This document shows positions 16,373-24,678 of a stretch of DNA of 64,000 nt, piece after piece. The DNA lies in the NCBI GenBank assembly GCA_903921365.1, contig CAIXPS010000292.1, positions 21,084 through 85,083 on the forward strand, in the 5' to 3' direction. Under the pieces are notes generated by a model, which saw only the letters and a list, made by a program, of their open reading frames with translations, did not search any database and was not told the origin of the DNA. This DNA is from an uncultured bacterium (GTDB taxonomy: Bacteria > Chloroflexota > Anaerolineae > J036 > Brachytrichaceae). Position 1 is the stretch's first letter; each line of letters begins with the position of its first letter. Both the position numbers and the translations under genes were made by a program.

Positions 16373-19300
16373 TTATTTCTTGCGTGGGAATCGCGTCATC
16401 ACTGTTGCTGCGTCTGCGACCATGGCTTTGCTGCCCAATGGCGCGAGCGAGGTCAGGGGCGCCGGCATGCGATCTGGGATGGCGAGGATGAATATCTGCG
16501 TGCCTTCCTTCGCGCCCAATCCCACATCGATCGCTGCCATACCGAGCAGGAATCCCTCTGAGTCGAGCGCGCATGATGTGACCGTGCCGATGACGCGCCC
16601 GCGATTGTCGAGGACGGGATCGCCAAGTTTTGGCATGCGCACACCCTTCTCAACCATGCGGAAGCGCGACAGCTTGACCGCTGATTTAGCAGCCTTTTCG
16701 TAATAGGCTCCTTTGCCTACGAAGAACGGTTTGTATGACTTCACATAGCCGGCGAAGCCGATCTGTGACGGCCCAAGGTTCATCGGCCCAGCCAATTCGT
16801 GACCATACAGCGGCAGACCTGCTTCTGTGCGCGTGCTGTCGCGCGCCGCCAGCCCAGTTGGTTTGACGCCAAACGCTGCGCCTGTTTTTAAGATGGCGTC
16901 CCACAATGCCGCTGACTGGTCGGGGTGGATAAAAACCTCGTAGCCCAGTGATTCGCCGGTGTAACCGGTGCGCGAGATGTAAACGTCAAACCCGTTCAAG
17001 GTGGCTCGTAAGATACCCGCGCGCTGGAGTTGTGATAGACGGTGGCGGCTGTCAGCACTGTCGAGCAAGGTTGAGAGTGTCTTCAGCGACGCCGGCCCTT
17101 GCAGTGCGATGTCCACCCGCATCTCTGCGCCGACTGCCGGACTGCGCAGGTCGCGCAACACGCATTGGGGGATGCCGTACTTGCCGGCGGAGTTGATCGC
17201 GTTCAGCCATGCCCAATCCTTGTCGTTGTTCGCAGCGTTGACGACGACCAGATATCGCTCGATTTCCGTCCGATAGATCATGATGTCGTCGATGACATCG
17301 CCATTGGCGTCGAGTAGATATGCGTATTGCGATGCGCCGACCAGGACATCATTTACATCATTCGTCGAGACGGCATTGAGGAATTCGCGCGCGTTTGGCC
17401 CGCTCGCTTCAAGCACGCCCATGTGGGTTACATCGAACAGTCCGGCCGCCTTGCGAACAGCGGCGTGTTCCTCGCTGACGGATGAACCACCATACCAGAC
17501 AGGCATCTCGTACCCGGCAAATGGCGCCAGTTTTGCGCCCAGACGCTTGTGTGTGTCGTAAAGGGTGGTGCGCTTCAAACCGGAATCAGCGCGCGTTTCG
17601 GCCAGCACAGGTTGAAGATCGGTGAAGGGGGATTGAGCACTGCTGTATTCGGGCAGTGCAGAGCGGCCGATGAAAAATGGTTTGCCGGCAGACACGCTTG
17701 ATGCGCCCAATTCTGATGGGAGGGCGCTCGCATCGAACCCATGCGCGTCCGTTACTTTGACAATCACCGGCCCCGGCAGTTTGGCGTGCGCGTCGTGCTG
17801 GTCAAACATCACATAGCCGTCGGACAACGCGCGGAACCACTGCGCGACGCGGGTCGCATTCTCGGCGGGGACGGCGACATGATAGCTGCCGCCCGCATTC
17901 AACACAATGGCTGGCGACATACGCGCGCCTGTCGGTTCGAGTATCCAGGCTGATTGAGTCTCTTCGGCGCTCAGCAGGCTGACGTCGCTTGTCACGGCGT
18001 TTTGCAGGAAGCTGCGCGCATGTTCACCGCTGACATCGATGGATCGCAGTGCGCCAGACTGGACGGGTTTGGCGTTTACCGATGTCCACACATGCGGGTA
18101 AGTATCAGTCGGGATCGTTGCGTCGGTTCCAGCCTTTTGCGCAAGCACGCTGATTCGGCCGGCGCCTTCAACCAGATTGTCGAACGCGACCTTTGCGCGA
18201 TAGGAGGTGGTGCGTGGGCTGACGTAGGTGTAGGGGCGGGCTGTCTTGAGAACCAATGCGACGACGTTCGCGATCTCGCACATGTCGGCTTCTTTCAGCC
18301 CGCGCTGGGTCACCCAGGGTGTTCCGAAGCGCACTGCGCTCGGTCGGGTGGCGTCGCGGTCTCCGGGAATCGTGTTGCGGTTGCACACGATGTTGGCGAG
18401 GTCGAGGATGCGCGCCGCGGCATCACCCATCAATCGCTCTCCATTGTGCGAGGCGATGGATTTGCAGTCCAGCACGACCAGATGTGTGTTGGTGCCGTTG
18501 TGAACCACGCGCATCCCATTCGCCTTAAAGCCATCCGAGAGCGCTAGTGCGTTTGCCGCGACCTGGCGCTGCAGCAGTTTGTATTCGGGGCGCTGGGCGA
18601 GATTGAACGCAACGGCAATGGCCGCAACCTTGTTGATGTGCGGGCCGCCTTGTTCGCCGGGGAAGACGGCACGGTCGATCTTGCGCGCAATTTCTTCGTC
18701 GGTGCTGACGATCACAGCGCCGCGCGGGCCCATCAGCGTCTTGTGGGTGGTAAAGGTGGTCACGTGCGCCACACCGACGGGGTTCGGATACACGCCGGCA
18801 ATCGCCAGACCGGCAACGTGCGAAATATCTGCCAGCAAAAACGCGCCCACAGCATCCGCAATCTCGCGAAACTTCTTGAAGTCGGGCGCCCACGGGTATG
18901 AGGTATAGCCCGCGATGATCATCTTCGGCTTTTCCTTCATCGCAGTGTCGTAGATCGCATCGTAGTCCAGCAGTTCGGTTTTCTCGTTGACGCGATAGAA
19001 CACGATGCGATGGTGGCGACCGCTGTGGTTCACCGGGCTGCCGTGTGACAGATGGCCGCCATGCAGCAAATCGAGCCCCATGACCGTGTCGCCTTCATTG
19101 ACCAGCGCTTCATAAACGGAGGTGTTTGCGATTGCGCCAGACAGCGGCTGGACGTTCAGGAATACCTGATCGGGGGTCATCCCGGGCGGACAGAACAACT
19201 CGGCTCCGCGCCGGCGCGCCAGCGATTCGACCGTATTGGCATATTCGACGCCCTTGTAGTAACGTCGATCTGCATAGCGCCGGTACAGCCCTAGTTGCAC

Positions 19301-19534
19301 GTCGTAATCAAGCAGGCCGTGTTCGTCGAGTCCGTGCGCGTCCGGGTGGGGATACCCTTCCGCGTATAGGTTCTGCAGCACTGATCCTTCGGCTTCCAGC
19401 ACCGCAGCAGGCGCCGAGGATTCGCTGGCGATCATGATGAGTTTCGAAAACTGACGGGCATGTTCGTGCTGGATCAATTCCGCAATCGCGGGATCGATTG
19501 TTGCCAGGTCGCCTCGCACAAGAAAATCTGTCAC
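16373..19534 (-). CDS. Serine hydroxymethyltransferase - degenerate GcvT-like - GcvT fusion
   Basis: 1053 residues in three parts. Residues 1-435 are a full SHMT, with the PLP lysine K265 in T-T-H-K-T and the G-E-Q-G-G-P-H segment near 294-300. Residues 655-1045 are a full aminomethyltransferase (glycine cleavage T protein), with A-P-F-A-G-Y-E-M-P near 670, the D749-D750 pair in G-D-V-I-D-D, and the N-A-A-N-N-D-K-D loop. Residues 485-640 between them look like a decayed second GcvT-like domain: S-G-E-H-A-R-S-F-L-Q-N-A-V-T-S-D-V parallels S-G-P-N-A-R-E-F-L-N-A-V-S-T-N-D-V, but the acidic pair is Ser-Pro. SHMT makes and uses 5,10-methylene-THF with serine and glycine; GcvT makes it from glycine, so the fusion would join both folate-linked glycine reactions. 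The start is GTG with GAGGAG upstream. Confidence 0.9.
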   Translation of the reverse strand: MTDFLVRGDLATIDPAIAELIQHEHARQFSKLIMIASESSAPAAVLEAEGSVLQNLYAEGYPHPDAHGLDEHGLLDYDVQLGLYRRYADRRYYKGVEYANTVESLARRRGAELFCPPGMTPDQVFLNVQPLSGAIANTSVYEALVNEGDTVMGLDLLHGGHLSHGSPVNHSGRHHRIVFYRVNEKTELLDYDAIYDTAMKEKPKMIIAGYTSYPWAPDFKKFREIADAVGAFLLADISHVAGLAIAGVYPNPVGVAHVTTFTTHKTLMGPRGAVIVSTDEEIARKIDRAVFPGEQGGPHINKVAAIAVAFNLAQRPEYKLLQRQVAANALALSDGFKANGMRVVHNGTNTHLVVLDCKSIASHNGERLMGDAAARILDLANIVCNRNTIPGDRDATRPSAVRFGTPWVTQRGLKEADMCEIANVVALVLKTARPYTYVSPRTTSYRAKVAFDNLVEGAGRISVLAQKAGTDATIPTDTYPHVWTSVNAKPVQSGALRSIDVSGEHARSFLQNAVTSDVSLLSAEETQSAWILEPTGARMSPAIVLNAGGSYHVAVPAENATRVAQWFRALSDGYVMFDQHDAHAKLPGPVIVKVTDAHGFDASALPSELGASSVSAGKPFFIGRSALPEYSSAQSPFTDLQPVLAETRADSGLKRTTLYDTHKRLGAKLAPFAGYEMPVWYGGSSVSEEHAAVRKAAGLFDVTHMGVLEASGPNAREFLNAVSTNDVNDVLVGASQYAYLLDANGDVIDDIMIYRTEIERYLVVVNAANNDKDWAWLNAINSAGKYGIPQCVLRDLRSPAVGAEMRVDIALQGPASLKTLSTLLDSADSRHRLSQLQRAGILRATLNGFDVYISRTGYTGESLGYEVFIHPDQSAALWDAILKTGAAFGVKPTGLAARDSTRTEAGLPLYGHELAGPMNLGPSQIGFAGYVKSYKPFFVGKGAYYEKAAKSAVKLSRFRMVEKGVRMPKLGDPVLDNRGRVIGTVTSCALDSEGFLLGMAAIDVGLGAKEGTQIFILAIPDRMPAPLTSLAPLGSKAMVADAATVMTRFPRKK

Positions 19535-19549
19535 TGGGTTAAGCTCCTC

Positions 19550-19581
19550 GTTAATACGTTAATACGTTTATGCCATGTCAA
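19550..19581 (-). promoter_or_regulatory. Candidate promoter and direct repeat upstream of the SHMT/GcvT fusion
   Basis: On the minus strand a perfect TTGACA (19576-19581) is followed by two direct copies of GTATTAAC (19550-19557 and 19558-19565). Either TATTAA could serve as -10, but spacing to TTGACA is 11 or 19, neither ideal. I see nothing resembling a glycine riboswitch in 19535-19724. Confidence 0.3.
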
Positions 19582-19724
19582 TGCCACATCGTTGGCGGGT
19601 ATCGCCCTGTTGAGTGGTCATTGTGATATCGGATTTTATGGGCGGATTGTAGCACTGAGCCACTGGCGTGATCGGCGTTCCGTGCGCATAATACTTGTAT
19701 CGAAGGATTCACAAGGTGTGACTG

Positions 19725-20696
19725 ATGAAACGAATTGCAGTATTGACATCGGGCGGAGATGCGCCTGGCATGAACGCAGCGATTCGCGCCGTGGCGCGAT
19801 GTTCGATCGCCCAGGGTTGGGAGGTATACGGCGTCCACCAGGGCTATGCGGGTTTAATCGACGGCGACTTCAGGCCGATGACAGCCCGATCCGTTGGCGG
19901 CATCCTGCAGCTTGGCGGCACGATCCTCGGCAGCGCGCGTTCGCCGGAGTTCAAAACCGAAGAGGGGCGACTGAAGGCGCTATGGGAGCTGCGCCAGAAG
20001 GAAATTGACGCTGTGGTCGTCATCGGCGGTAATGGCTCGCAAACGGGCGCACACGCGTTGTCGCAGATGGGATTTCCGGTGGTGGGCGTGGCGTCGACCA
20101 TCGATAACGACCTGTTGGGCAGTGACATTACGATCGGTGTCGATACTGCGCTTAACATCGCGCTTGAGGCGATCGACCGGTTGAAGACAACGGCGTCATC
20201 GCATCAGCGCGCCTTTCTGGTGGAGGTGATGGGGCGTAACTGCGGCTATCTGGCATTAATGGCAGGCATTGCCGGCGGCGCCGAAGCCATCTTGATTCCT
20301 GAAATCGAGACTGAACCCGAGCAGGTGGTGCAGATTTTCAGAAACGCGTACGAGCGCGGCAAGACGCATGCCTGTGCTGTCGTGGCCGAGGGCGCGAAGT
20401 ATAACGCGCAGAAACTGGCGGATTACTTTCAGGTGCACAGGGCGCATATCGGGTTTGAGTTGCGCACCTCCACCCTGGGCTACGTTCAGCGCGGCGGCGC
20501 GCCAACTGCTTACGATCGCCTCCTGGCCAGCCGGCTGGGCGCGGGTGCAGTCGCAGCGCTGACACGCAATGAAACAGGCGTGCTGGTTGGCATGATCCAG
20601 AGCCGCATCGTCACCACGCCGCTGGACAAGGTGGTGGGAGCGCTCAAGCCCATCGATCCGGATCTGTTTGAACTAGCCAAGGTGCTCGATACTTAG
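19725..20696 (+). CDS. pfkA: 6-phosphofructokinase
   Basis: 323 residues, single-domain bacterial PFK. The N-terminal T-S-G-G-D-A-P-G-M-N-A-A-I-R, the catalytic T-I-D-N-D (D127 and D129) and the fructose-6-phosphate motif M-G-R-N-C-G are all present. Phosphorylates fructose 6-phosphate in glycolysis. Gly104 suggests ATP rather than pyrophosphate as donor. The preceding residue is Asn103 in G-G-N-G-S, where the E. coli enzyme has Asp103. AAGGTG lies eight bases before the ATG. Likely expressed alone; the subtilase gene downstream has its own -10 box. Confidence 0.93.
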   Translation: MKRIAVLTSGGDAPGMNAAIRAVARCSIAQGWEVYGVHQGYAGLIDGDFRPMTARSVGGILQLGGTILGSARSPEFKTEEGRLKALWELRQKEIDAVVVIGGNGSQTGAHALSQMGFPVVGVASTIDNDLLGSDITIGVDTALNIALEAIDRLKTTASSHQRAFLVEVMGRNCGYLALMAGIAGGAEAILIPEIETEPEQVVQIFRNAYERGKTHACAVVAEGAKYNAQKLADYFQVHRAHIGFELRTSTLGYVQRGGAPTAYDRLLASRLGAGAVAALTRNETGVLVGMIQSRIVTTPLDKVVGALKPIDPDLFELAKVLDT

Positions 20697-20714
20697 CAGC
20701 ACAGTCGCATCATG

Positions 20715-20720
20715 TATCAT
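20715..20720 (+). promoter_or_regulatory. -10 box (TATCAT) of the subtilase gene
   Basis: TATCAT ends eight bases before the ATG at 20729. No Shine-Dalgarno is present, so the transcript would be leaderless or have one or two extra bases. Confidence 0.35.
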
Positions 20721-20728
20721 CCAGCAAC

Positions 20729-22621
20729 ATGCGTAGCGTAGCTCTCCGGTTTGTCGTTTTTCTGGTCGTTATCATCAGCCTCGTCAGCCAGCCGGTTGTT
20801 ACATCGCTGGCTGCGGCGCCCCCTCCGCCTAAGGCGGCGGCTGCCGCGTGGGCTGCGACGCTCAATGGCGCCAGCGCCGACATGATCATCACCGCGCCGG
20901 GATATCCGGATTTGTCACCGGCGCGAAACCTGGCTACGAAAGAAGAAAAGACTCGCTTTGTATACGATACATTAACGCATTACGCCGATCAGTCTCAGGC
21001 GGGATTGCGCAAAGACCTGGAGTTGCATCATATTGCTCACCAGGTGCTCTGGATCAGCAATGGCATCTGGGTGCCTGCGATGGATCGCGCAACACTGCTG
21101 CGGCTGTCCACGCGCACTGATGTGGCGCATATCGATCTAGACGTAAAATCGCCAGGCATACAGACGCAGGCTTTGGCGCGTCTGAGCCCCGCTGTGGCCC
21201 TCTCAATCGTTGACCGACCGTTTGTGGCGGCGCCGCAGACAGTGGAGTGGGGCGTGTCGAAGGTGAACGCGCCGCAGGTCTGGGCGATGGGTTATACAGG
21301 GCAGGGCATCGTCCTGGCCGACCTCGATACCGGCGTGATGTGGGCCCACCCGGCCTTGCAGCCCAAATACCGCGGTTGGAACGGCATTACCGCGACTCAT
21401 GATTACAACTGGTACGATCCGACTGGGAAGTCGGCATCGATACCGACAGATGATAACGGACATGGGACGCATACCACCGGTAGTCTGGTGGGCGACGACG
21501 GGACTGGTAACCAGGTTGGCGTTGCACCCGGTGCACAGTGGATCGCATGTCGGAACATGGATGCAGGCCAGGGAAGTGTGGCGTTATACACCGCATGTTT
21601 TCAATTTGCATTAGCGCCAGGGGATGCCAATGGGAGTAATGCGAACCCATCTCGCGCGGCTGATATTACCAGTAACTCGTGGACGTGCTGGGGTGGTTCT
21701 CCATGGAATGAAGTTGGATGTTATGAACCAGCAGCTCTTTTGACCGTGACTCAGGCATTGCGCACCGCAGGGATTATGGTTGTCGCCGCGGCCGGCAATG
21801 AGGGTCCAGGTTGCAGTACGGTCGGACATGCTCCTGGCACATACGACGGCGCTTTCTCCATCGGTGCGATCGACAGCACCAACGCAATAGCAGGTTTCAG
21901 CAGTCGCGGCCCATCGACTTATTCCGGGCATATGAAACCAAACATTGTGGCGCCAGGAGTGGATGTCAATTCAAGTCTTAATGGCGGCGGGTATGGGCCA
22001 AAGAGCGGCACCAGTATGGCCACACCACATGTCGCCGGCGTGGCAGCACTGTTGTGGTCTGCGGCGCCTTGGTTGCGCGGTAATGTTGATGAAACTGAGG
22101 CCGTGCTCACCAGCACAGCGCACGCCTTGACGAATGCGACGACCTGTGGCGGCGTGCCCGGTTCGAGTGTGCCAAACAACACCTTTGGCTATGGGCTGAT
22201 CAATGCTCAGGCGGCGGTCAACGAGGCGCGCGCGATTGTGCCACAGGCCTATTCACATTTCCTATATAACAGCAACCTGGACGTTTCCTTTGACTACGTT
22301 GTAGAGAACACGAGCCTTCAGACGCGTAGCAACGTAATCCTCACCGCGACAATTCCAGCGTCTTCAGGAGTGGTGTCAGTTACGAGCGGGGGCATGAGAG
22401 TTGGTGCCATCGTGTCGTGGACACTTGGCAGTCTTTTGCCGGATCAGATCATAACCAGAAGCCTGGTGGTGTTGCCATTGCAGGTTGGCGACATGGTTAG
22501 TCATGTTGGCGCAGTGTACGATGGCATCGTGTCACGACGAGTTGTTCCCGGGGCCGATACCATCATAACCGTCATCAGCCCCCCTAAACGCTTACTCCTT
22601 CTTCTAGTCATGCGCTCATGA
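20729..22621 (+). CDS. Secreted subtilisin-like serine peptidase (S8)
   Basis: 630 residues. An N-terminal signal peptide ends near residue 29 (S-L-A-A-A). A propeptide-like region to about residue 170 is followed by the S8 domain with the full triad: D200 in L-D-T-G-V, H245 in N-G-H-G-T-H, S429 in G-T-S-M-A-T-P-H, and oxyanion Asn357 in A-A-G-N-E-G. The C-terminal 120 residues form a beta-rich DUF11-like domain with V-E-N-T-S-L-Q-T-R-S-N-V. Acts outside the cell, probably in protein scavenging. No SD; see the adjacent -10 box. Confidence 0.93.
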   Translation: MRSVALRFVVFLVVIISLVSQPVVTSLAAAPPPPKAAAAAWAATLNGASADMIITAPGYPDLSPARNLATKEEKTRFVYDTLTHYADQSQAGLRKDLELHHIAHQVLWISNGIWVPAMDRATLLRLSTRTDVAHIDLDVKSPGIQTQALARLSPAVALSIVDRPFVAAPQTVEWGVSKVNAPQVWAMGYTGQGIVLADLDTGVMWAHPALQPKYRGWNGITATHDYNWYDPTGKSASIPTDDNGHGTHTTGSLVGDDGTGNQVGVAPGAQWIACRNMDAGQGSVALYTACFQFALAPGDANGSNANPSRAADITSNSWTCWGGSPWNEVGCYEPAALLTVTQALRTAGIMVVAAAGNEGPGCSTVGHAPGTYDGAFSIGAIDSTNAIAGFSSRGPSTYSGHMKPNIVAPGVDVNSSLNGGGYGPKSGTSMATPHVAGVAALLWSAAPWLRGNVDETEAVLTSTAHALTNATTCGGVPGSSVPNNTFGYGLINAQAAVNEARAIVPQAYSHFLYNSNLDVSFDYVVENTSLQTRSNVILTATIPASSGVVSVTSGGMRVGAIVSWTLGSLLPDQIITRSLVVLPLQVGDMVSHVGAVYDGIVSRRVVPGADTIITVISPPKRLLLLLVMRS

Positions 22622-22682
22622 CATCTATATACATCGTGTCCTATGCGAACATGACCTCCCTATTCTGGACGGTTGCACTGGG

Positions 22683-23633
22683 ATGAAGAACATCGCGCAT
22701 TTCATGAGTGGGCTGGCGCTGGCGTCGTTTGTGCCTGGCGTGATGGAAGATGCGGCGCGCGGGTCGTTGTTGATTGCGCTGGGTGGACTCTGCGCAATGC
22801 TCCCCGATACGTTTGACTTCAAGTTTGTCAGATATCTGGAACGGGCGGACGCGGCTATTGTTCCAGATGTCGCGAGCCCTGATGCGCAAACGATGGCCGA
22901 TCAGATTGCTGAGCAGATGTGGCTGGCAGTGAATCGAAACCGCGCGCGCGTCGTACATCTGCACCCGGCGCGTCGTTCGGTCAGCGAGTGGGTCTTGTAT
23001 AGCGTAAGGTTTGACGCTCAATACGGCGACGTTATCGTCACGCTCGACCAGGACGGCTCCACTGGTCAGGCGCATGTCGGGCCGATCGATTACACCTACG
23101 ACGGCGCCTTGCACATTGAGGAACTCGGTTCCACGTCGCTGCGGTTCAGCCCGAACGGGGCGATGGTGCGCGTCGAGTTTCTACCGTGGCACCGCGTGTG
23201 GACGCATTCGCTGCTCATTGCCATCTTGCTCGGACTGATTTTCGGAATGGTGTTGGAGCCGCGCGCCGGGATTGTGGCGTTCCTCGGTTATGCTGTGCAT
23301 GTCATGGAAGATCAACTGGGTTATATGGGGTCTGCGCTGTTGGCGCCGCTCAGCTTTAAGCGCAGTAATGGGGCGGGCTGGCTGCATTCCGGGGATGCCA
23401 TTCCCAATATCGTGACGGTGTGGTTGTCGCTGTCACTGTTATTGTTGAATATGGATCAAGTCCGGCAAACGCCCGTAATCTCAGTCGGCCCGTACCTGGG
23501 ATTCGCTGTGATTTTGCCGTGCGTCGTGCTGATCATCGTGTATGCGCGCAGGCGCTGGCGTCAGCACCTGACGCAACTGGAGGCGGAGCGTCAGAGAGAC
23601 ATCGTCGCAGAGGCACAGGAGTACCAGGCCTGA
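22683..23633 (+). CDS. YdjM-like membrane-bound metal-dependent hydrolase
   Basis: 316 residues. An N-terminal hydrophobic stretch holds A-H-F-M-S-G and, after the second helix, L-P-D-T-F-D. The metal-type motif H-R-V-W-T-H-S-L-L appears near residue 175, and further helices lie around 180-225 and 250-290. This pattern, with scattered His and Asp next to membrane helices, is that of the YdjM/LexA-regulated membrane hydrolase family, whose substrate is unknown. A soluble beta-rich insert sits at about 60-165, longer than in the small family members. Starts 61 bases after the subtilase gene. Confidence 0.65.
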   Translation: MKNIAHFMSGLALASFVPGVMEDAARGSLLIALGGLCAMLPDTFDFKFVRYLERADAAIVPDVASPDAQTMADQIAEQMWLAVNRNRARVVHLHPARRSVSEWVLYSVRFDAQYGDVIVTLDQDGSTGQAHVGPIDYTYDGALHIEELGSTSLRFSPNGAMVRVEFLPWHRVWTHSLLIAILLGLIFGMVLEPRAGIVAFLGYAVHVMEDQLGYMGSALLAPLSFKRSNGAGWLHSGDAIPNIVTVWLSLSLLLLNMDQVRQTPVISVGPYLGFAVILPCVVLIIVYARRRWRQHLTQLEAERQRDIVAEAQEYQA

Positions 23634-23636
23634 GCG

Positions 23637-24059
23637 TTATTCATCGTCGCGGTTATCGATCTCGGAAGGCATATCGAGCTTTACGATATCCCCGTGCCGG
23701 TTAATCACGACTTTGAAGCCCAGCATCCCAAGCAACATGCGTCCCTGTTCCGGGATGCCCTGCTGGAATAGCTGCGCAAACGTCTTATCGACGTTACGGA
23801 GCGAATTGTCAACGGCCGCTTTGCTGAACAAATCTTCCTTGCCCATCATCTTCAGCATCCCATCGCTGACCGTGTCTTTATTGTTCTGAACCTGCTGTCG
23901 AAAGAAGTCGAGGACTTGCTCATCGACGCCTCTCGCGTCGACATGGTAGCCAAAACCGTCCTCAGTAATGACATAAGTTGGATCTTCGCCAACATAGGCA
24001 ACTGGTGCAGCGTTTCCGCTTTCGTCACTCACCAGTCCTTCAAACAGCGCTTTTAACAT
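23637..24059 (-). CDS. Conserved-looking unknown protein, 140 residues
   Basis: No family recognised. The protein is soluble and acidic at both ends. An N-terminal beta-type stretch (P-T-Y-V-I-T-E-D-G-F-G-Y-H-V) precedes a helical middle (V-D-E-Q-V-L-D-F-F-R-Q-Q-V) and a C-terminal strand (L-G-M-L-G-F-K-V-V-I-N-R-H-G-D-I-V). No signal peptide, membrane segment or Cys. A GAAGG stretch about seven to eleven bases upstream of the ATG at 24059 could serve as ribosome-binding site. Codon usage looks like the rest of the window, so it is likely a real gene. It converges with the YdjM-like gene with three bases between stop codons. Confidence 0.6.
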   Translation of the reverse strand: MLKALFEGLVSDESGNAAPVAYVGEDPTYVITEDGFGYHVDARGVDEQVLDFFRQQVQNNKDTVSDGMLKMMGKEDLFSKAAVDNSLRNVDKTFAQLFQQGIPEQGRMLLGMLGFKVVINRHGDIVKLDMPSEIDNRDDE

Positions 24060-24144
24060 GTTGCACCTTCATTCCTTTCTATCATGATGAGCGAGTGACA
24101 TTATATGCAGCTTAATATAAGCCGTTCAGGTTTAGCGGAAAAGC

Positions 24145-24180
24145 TCGCGTGTGTCGCGCGATATCGAGCGACACACGCGA
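24145..24180 (-). terminator. Terminator of the permease-sixA operon
   Basis: Thirteen perfect pairs (24145-24157 with 24168-24180) directly after the sixA stop codon, followed on the minus strand by GAGCUUUUCC. Confidence 0.55.
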
Positions 24181-24678
24181 TTACTTCTTGTCGGCTTTTG
24201 GTTTATCGAACTTGACGCCTTTGATCCGCGTTTTGTCGACACTAGACCACTTTTTTACGTCGAAACTAAATTCGGCGACGCCGCAGGTGGGCATGTCATT
24301 GATTTCGCCGTTTGATAATTCGGTTGCGAGATCCGATAGCGCGGGGTTGTGACCAAAGATGAATACCTCGCTCAGGCTGTCATCCAGCCCCTGCGCGATC
24401 TTGAGCAGATCACTGGCCGCCGCCTCGTATAGATCCTCCAGGACGATGATGTCGTTGACGGGATACTTCACTTGTTCTGCGATGATGCGCGCTGTTGTGA
24501 TTGCGCGGATGGCAGGGCTGGATAATACGAGTTCAGGCTTTGCATTACGGTTTGACAGCTTCTGACCCATTTGTGGTGCATCGCGCATCCCGCGCCGGTT
24601 GAGCGGGCGTTCCTTATCAGAAACAGTCGAGTCATCCCAACTCGATTTGGCATGTCGGATGAGTGTGAGTATTTTCAT
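24181..24678 (-). CDS. sixA: Phosphohistidine phosphatase SixA
   Basis: 165 residues of the histidine phosphatase (phosphoglycerate mutase) superfamily: the catalytic R-H-A at residues 8-10 in L-I-R-H-A-K-S-S-W, R-P-L-N-R-R-G, S-S-P-A-I-R-A near 53-59, and the second His in F-G-H-N-P-A-L near 110. SixA proteins dephosphorylate phosphohistidine on histidine phosphotransfer or PTS proteins. The start at 24678 overlaps the permease stop codon as ATGA, implying translational coupling; a longer in-frame extension into the permease gene is ruled out by that gene. Confidence 0.9.
   Translation of the reverse strand: MKILTLIRHAKSSWDDSTVSDKERPLNRRGMRDAPQMGQKLSNRNAKPELVLSSPAIRAITTARIIAEQVKYPVNDIIVLEDLYEAAASDLLKIAQGLDDSLSEVFIFGHNPALSDLATELSNGEINDMPTCGVAEFSFDVKKWSSVDKTRIKGVKFDKPKADKK

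Noticed and set aside
19535..19724. Glycine riboswitch in front of the SHMT/GcvT fusion
   Set aside because: The 190-base gap shows no paired aptamer-like segments; only a short direct repeat and a TTGACA are seen.
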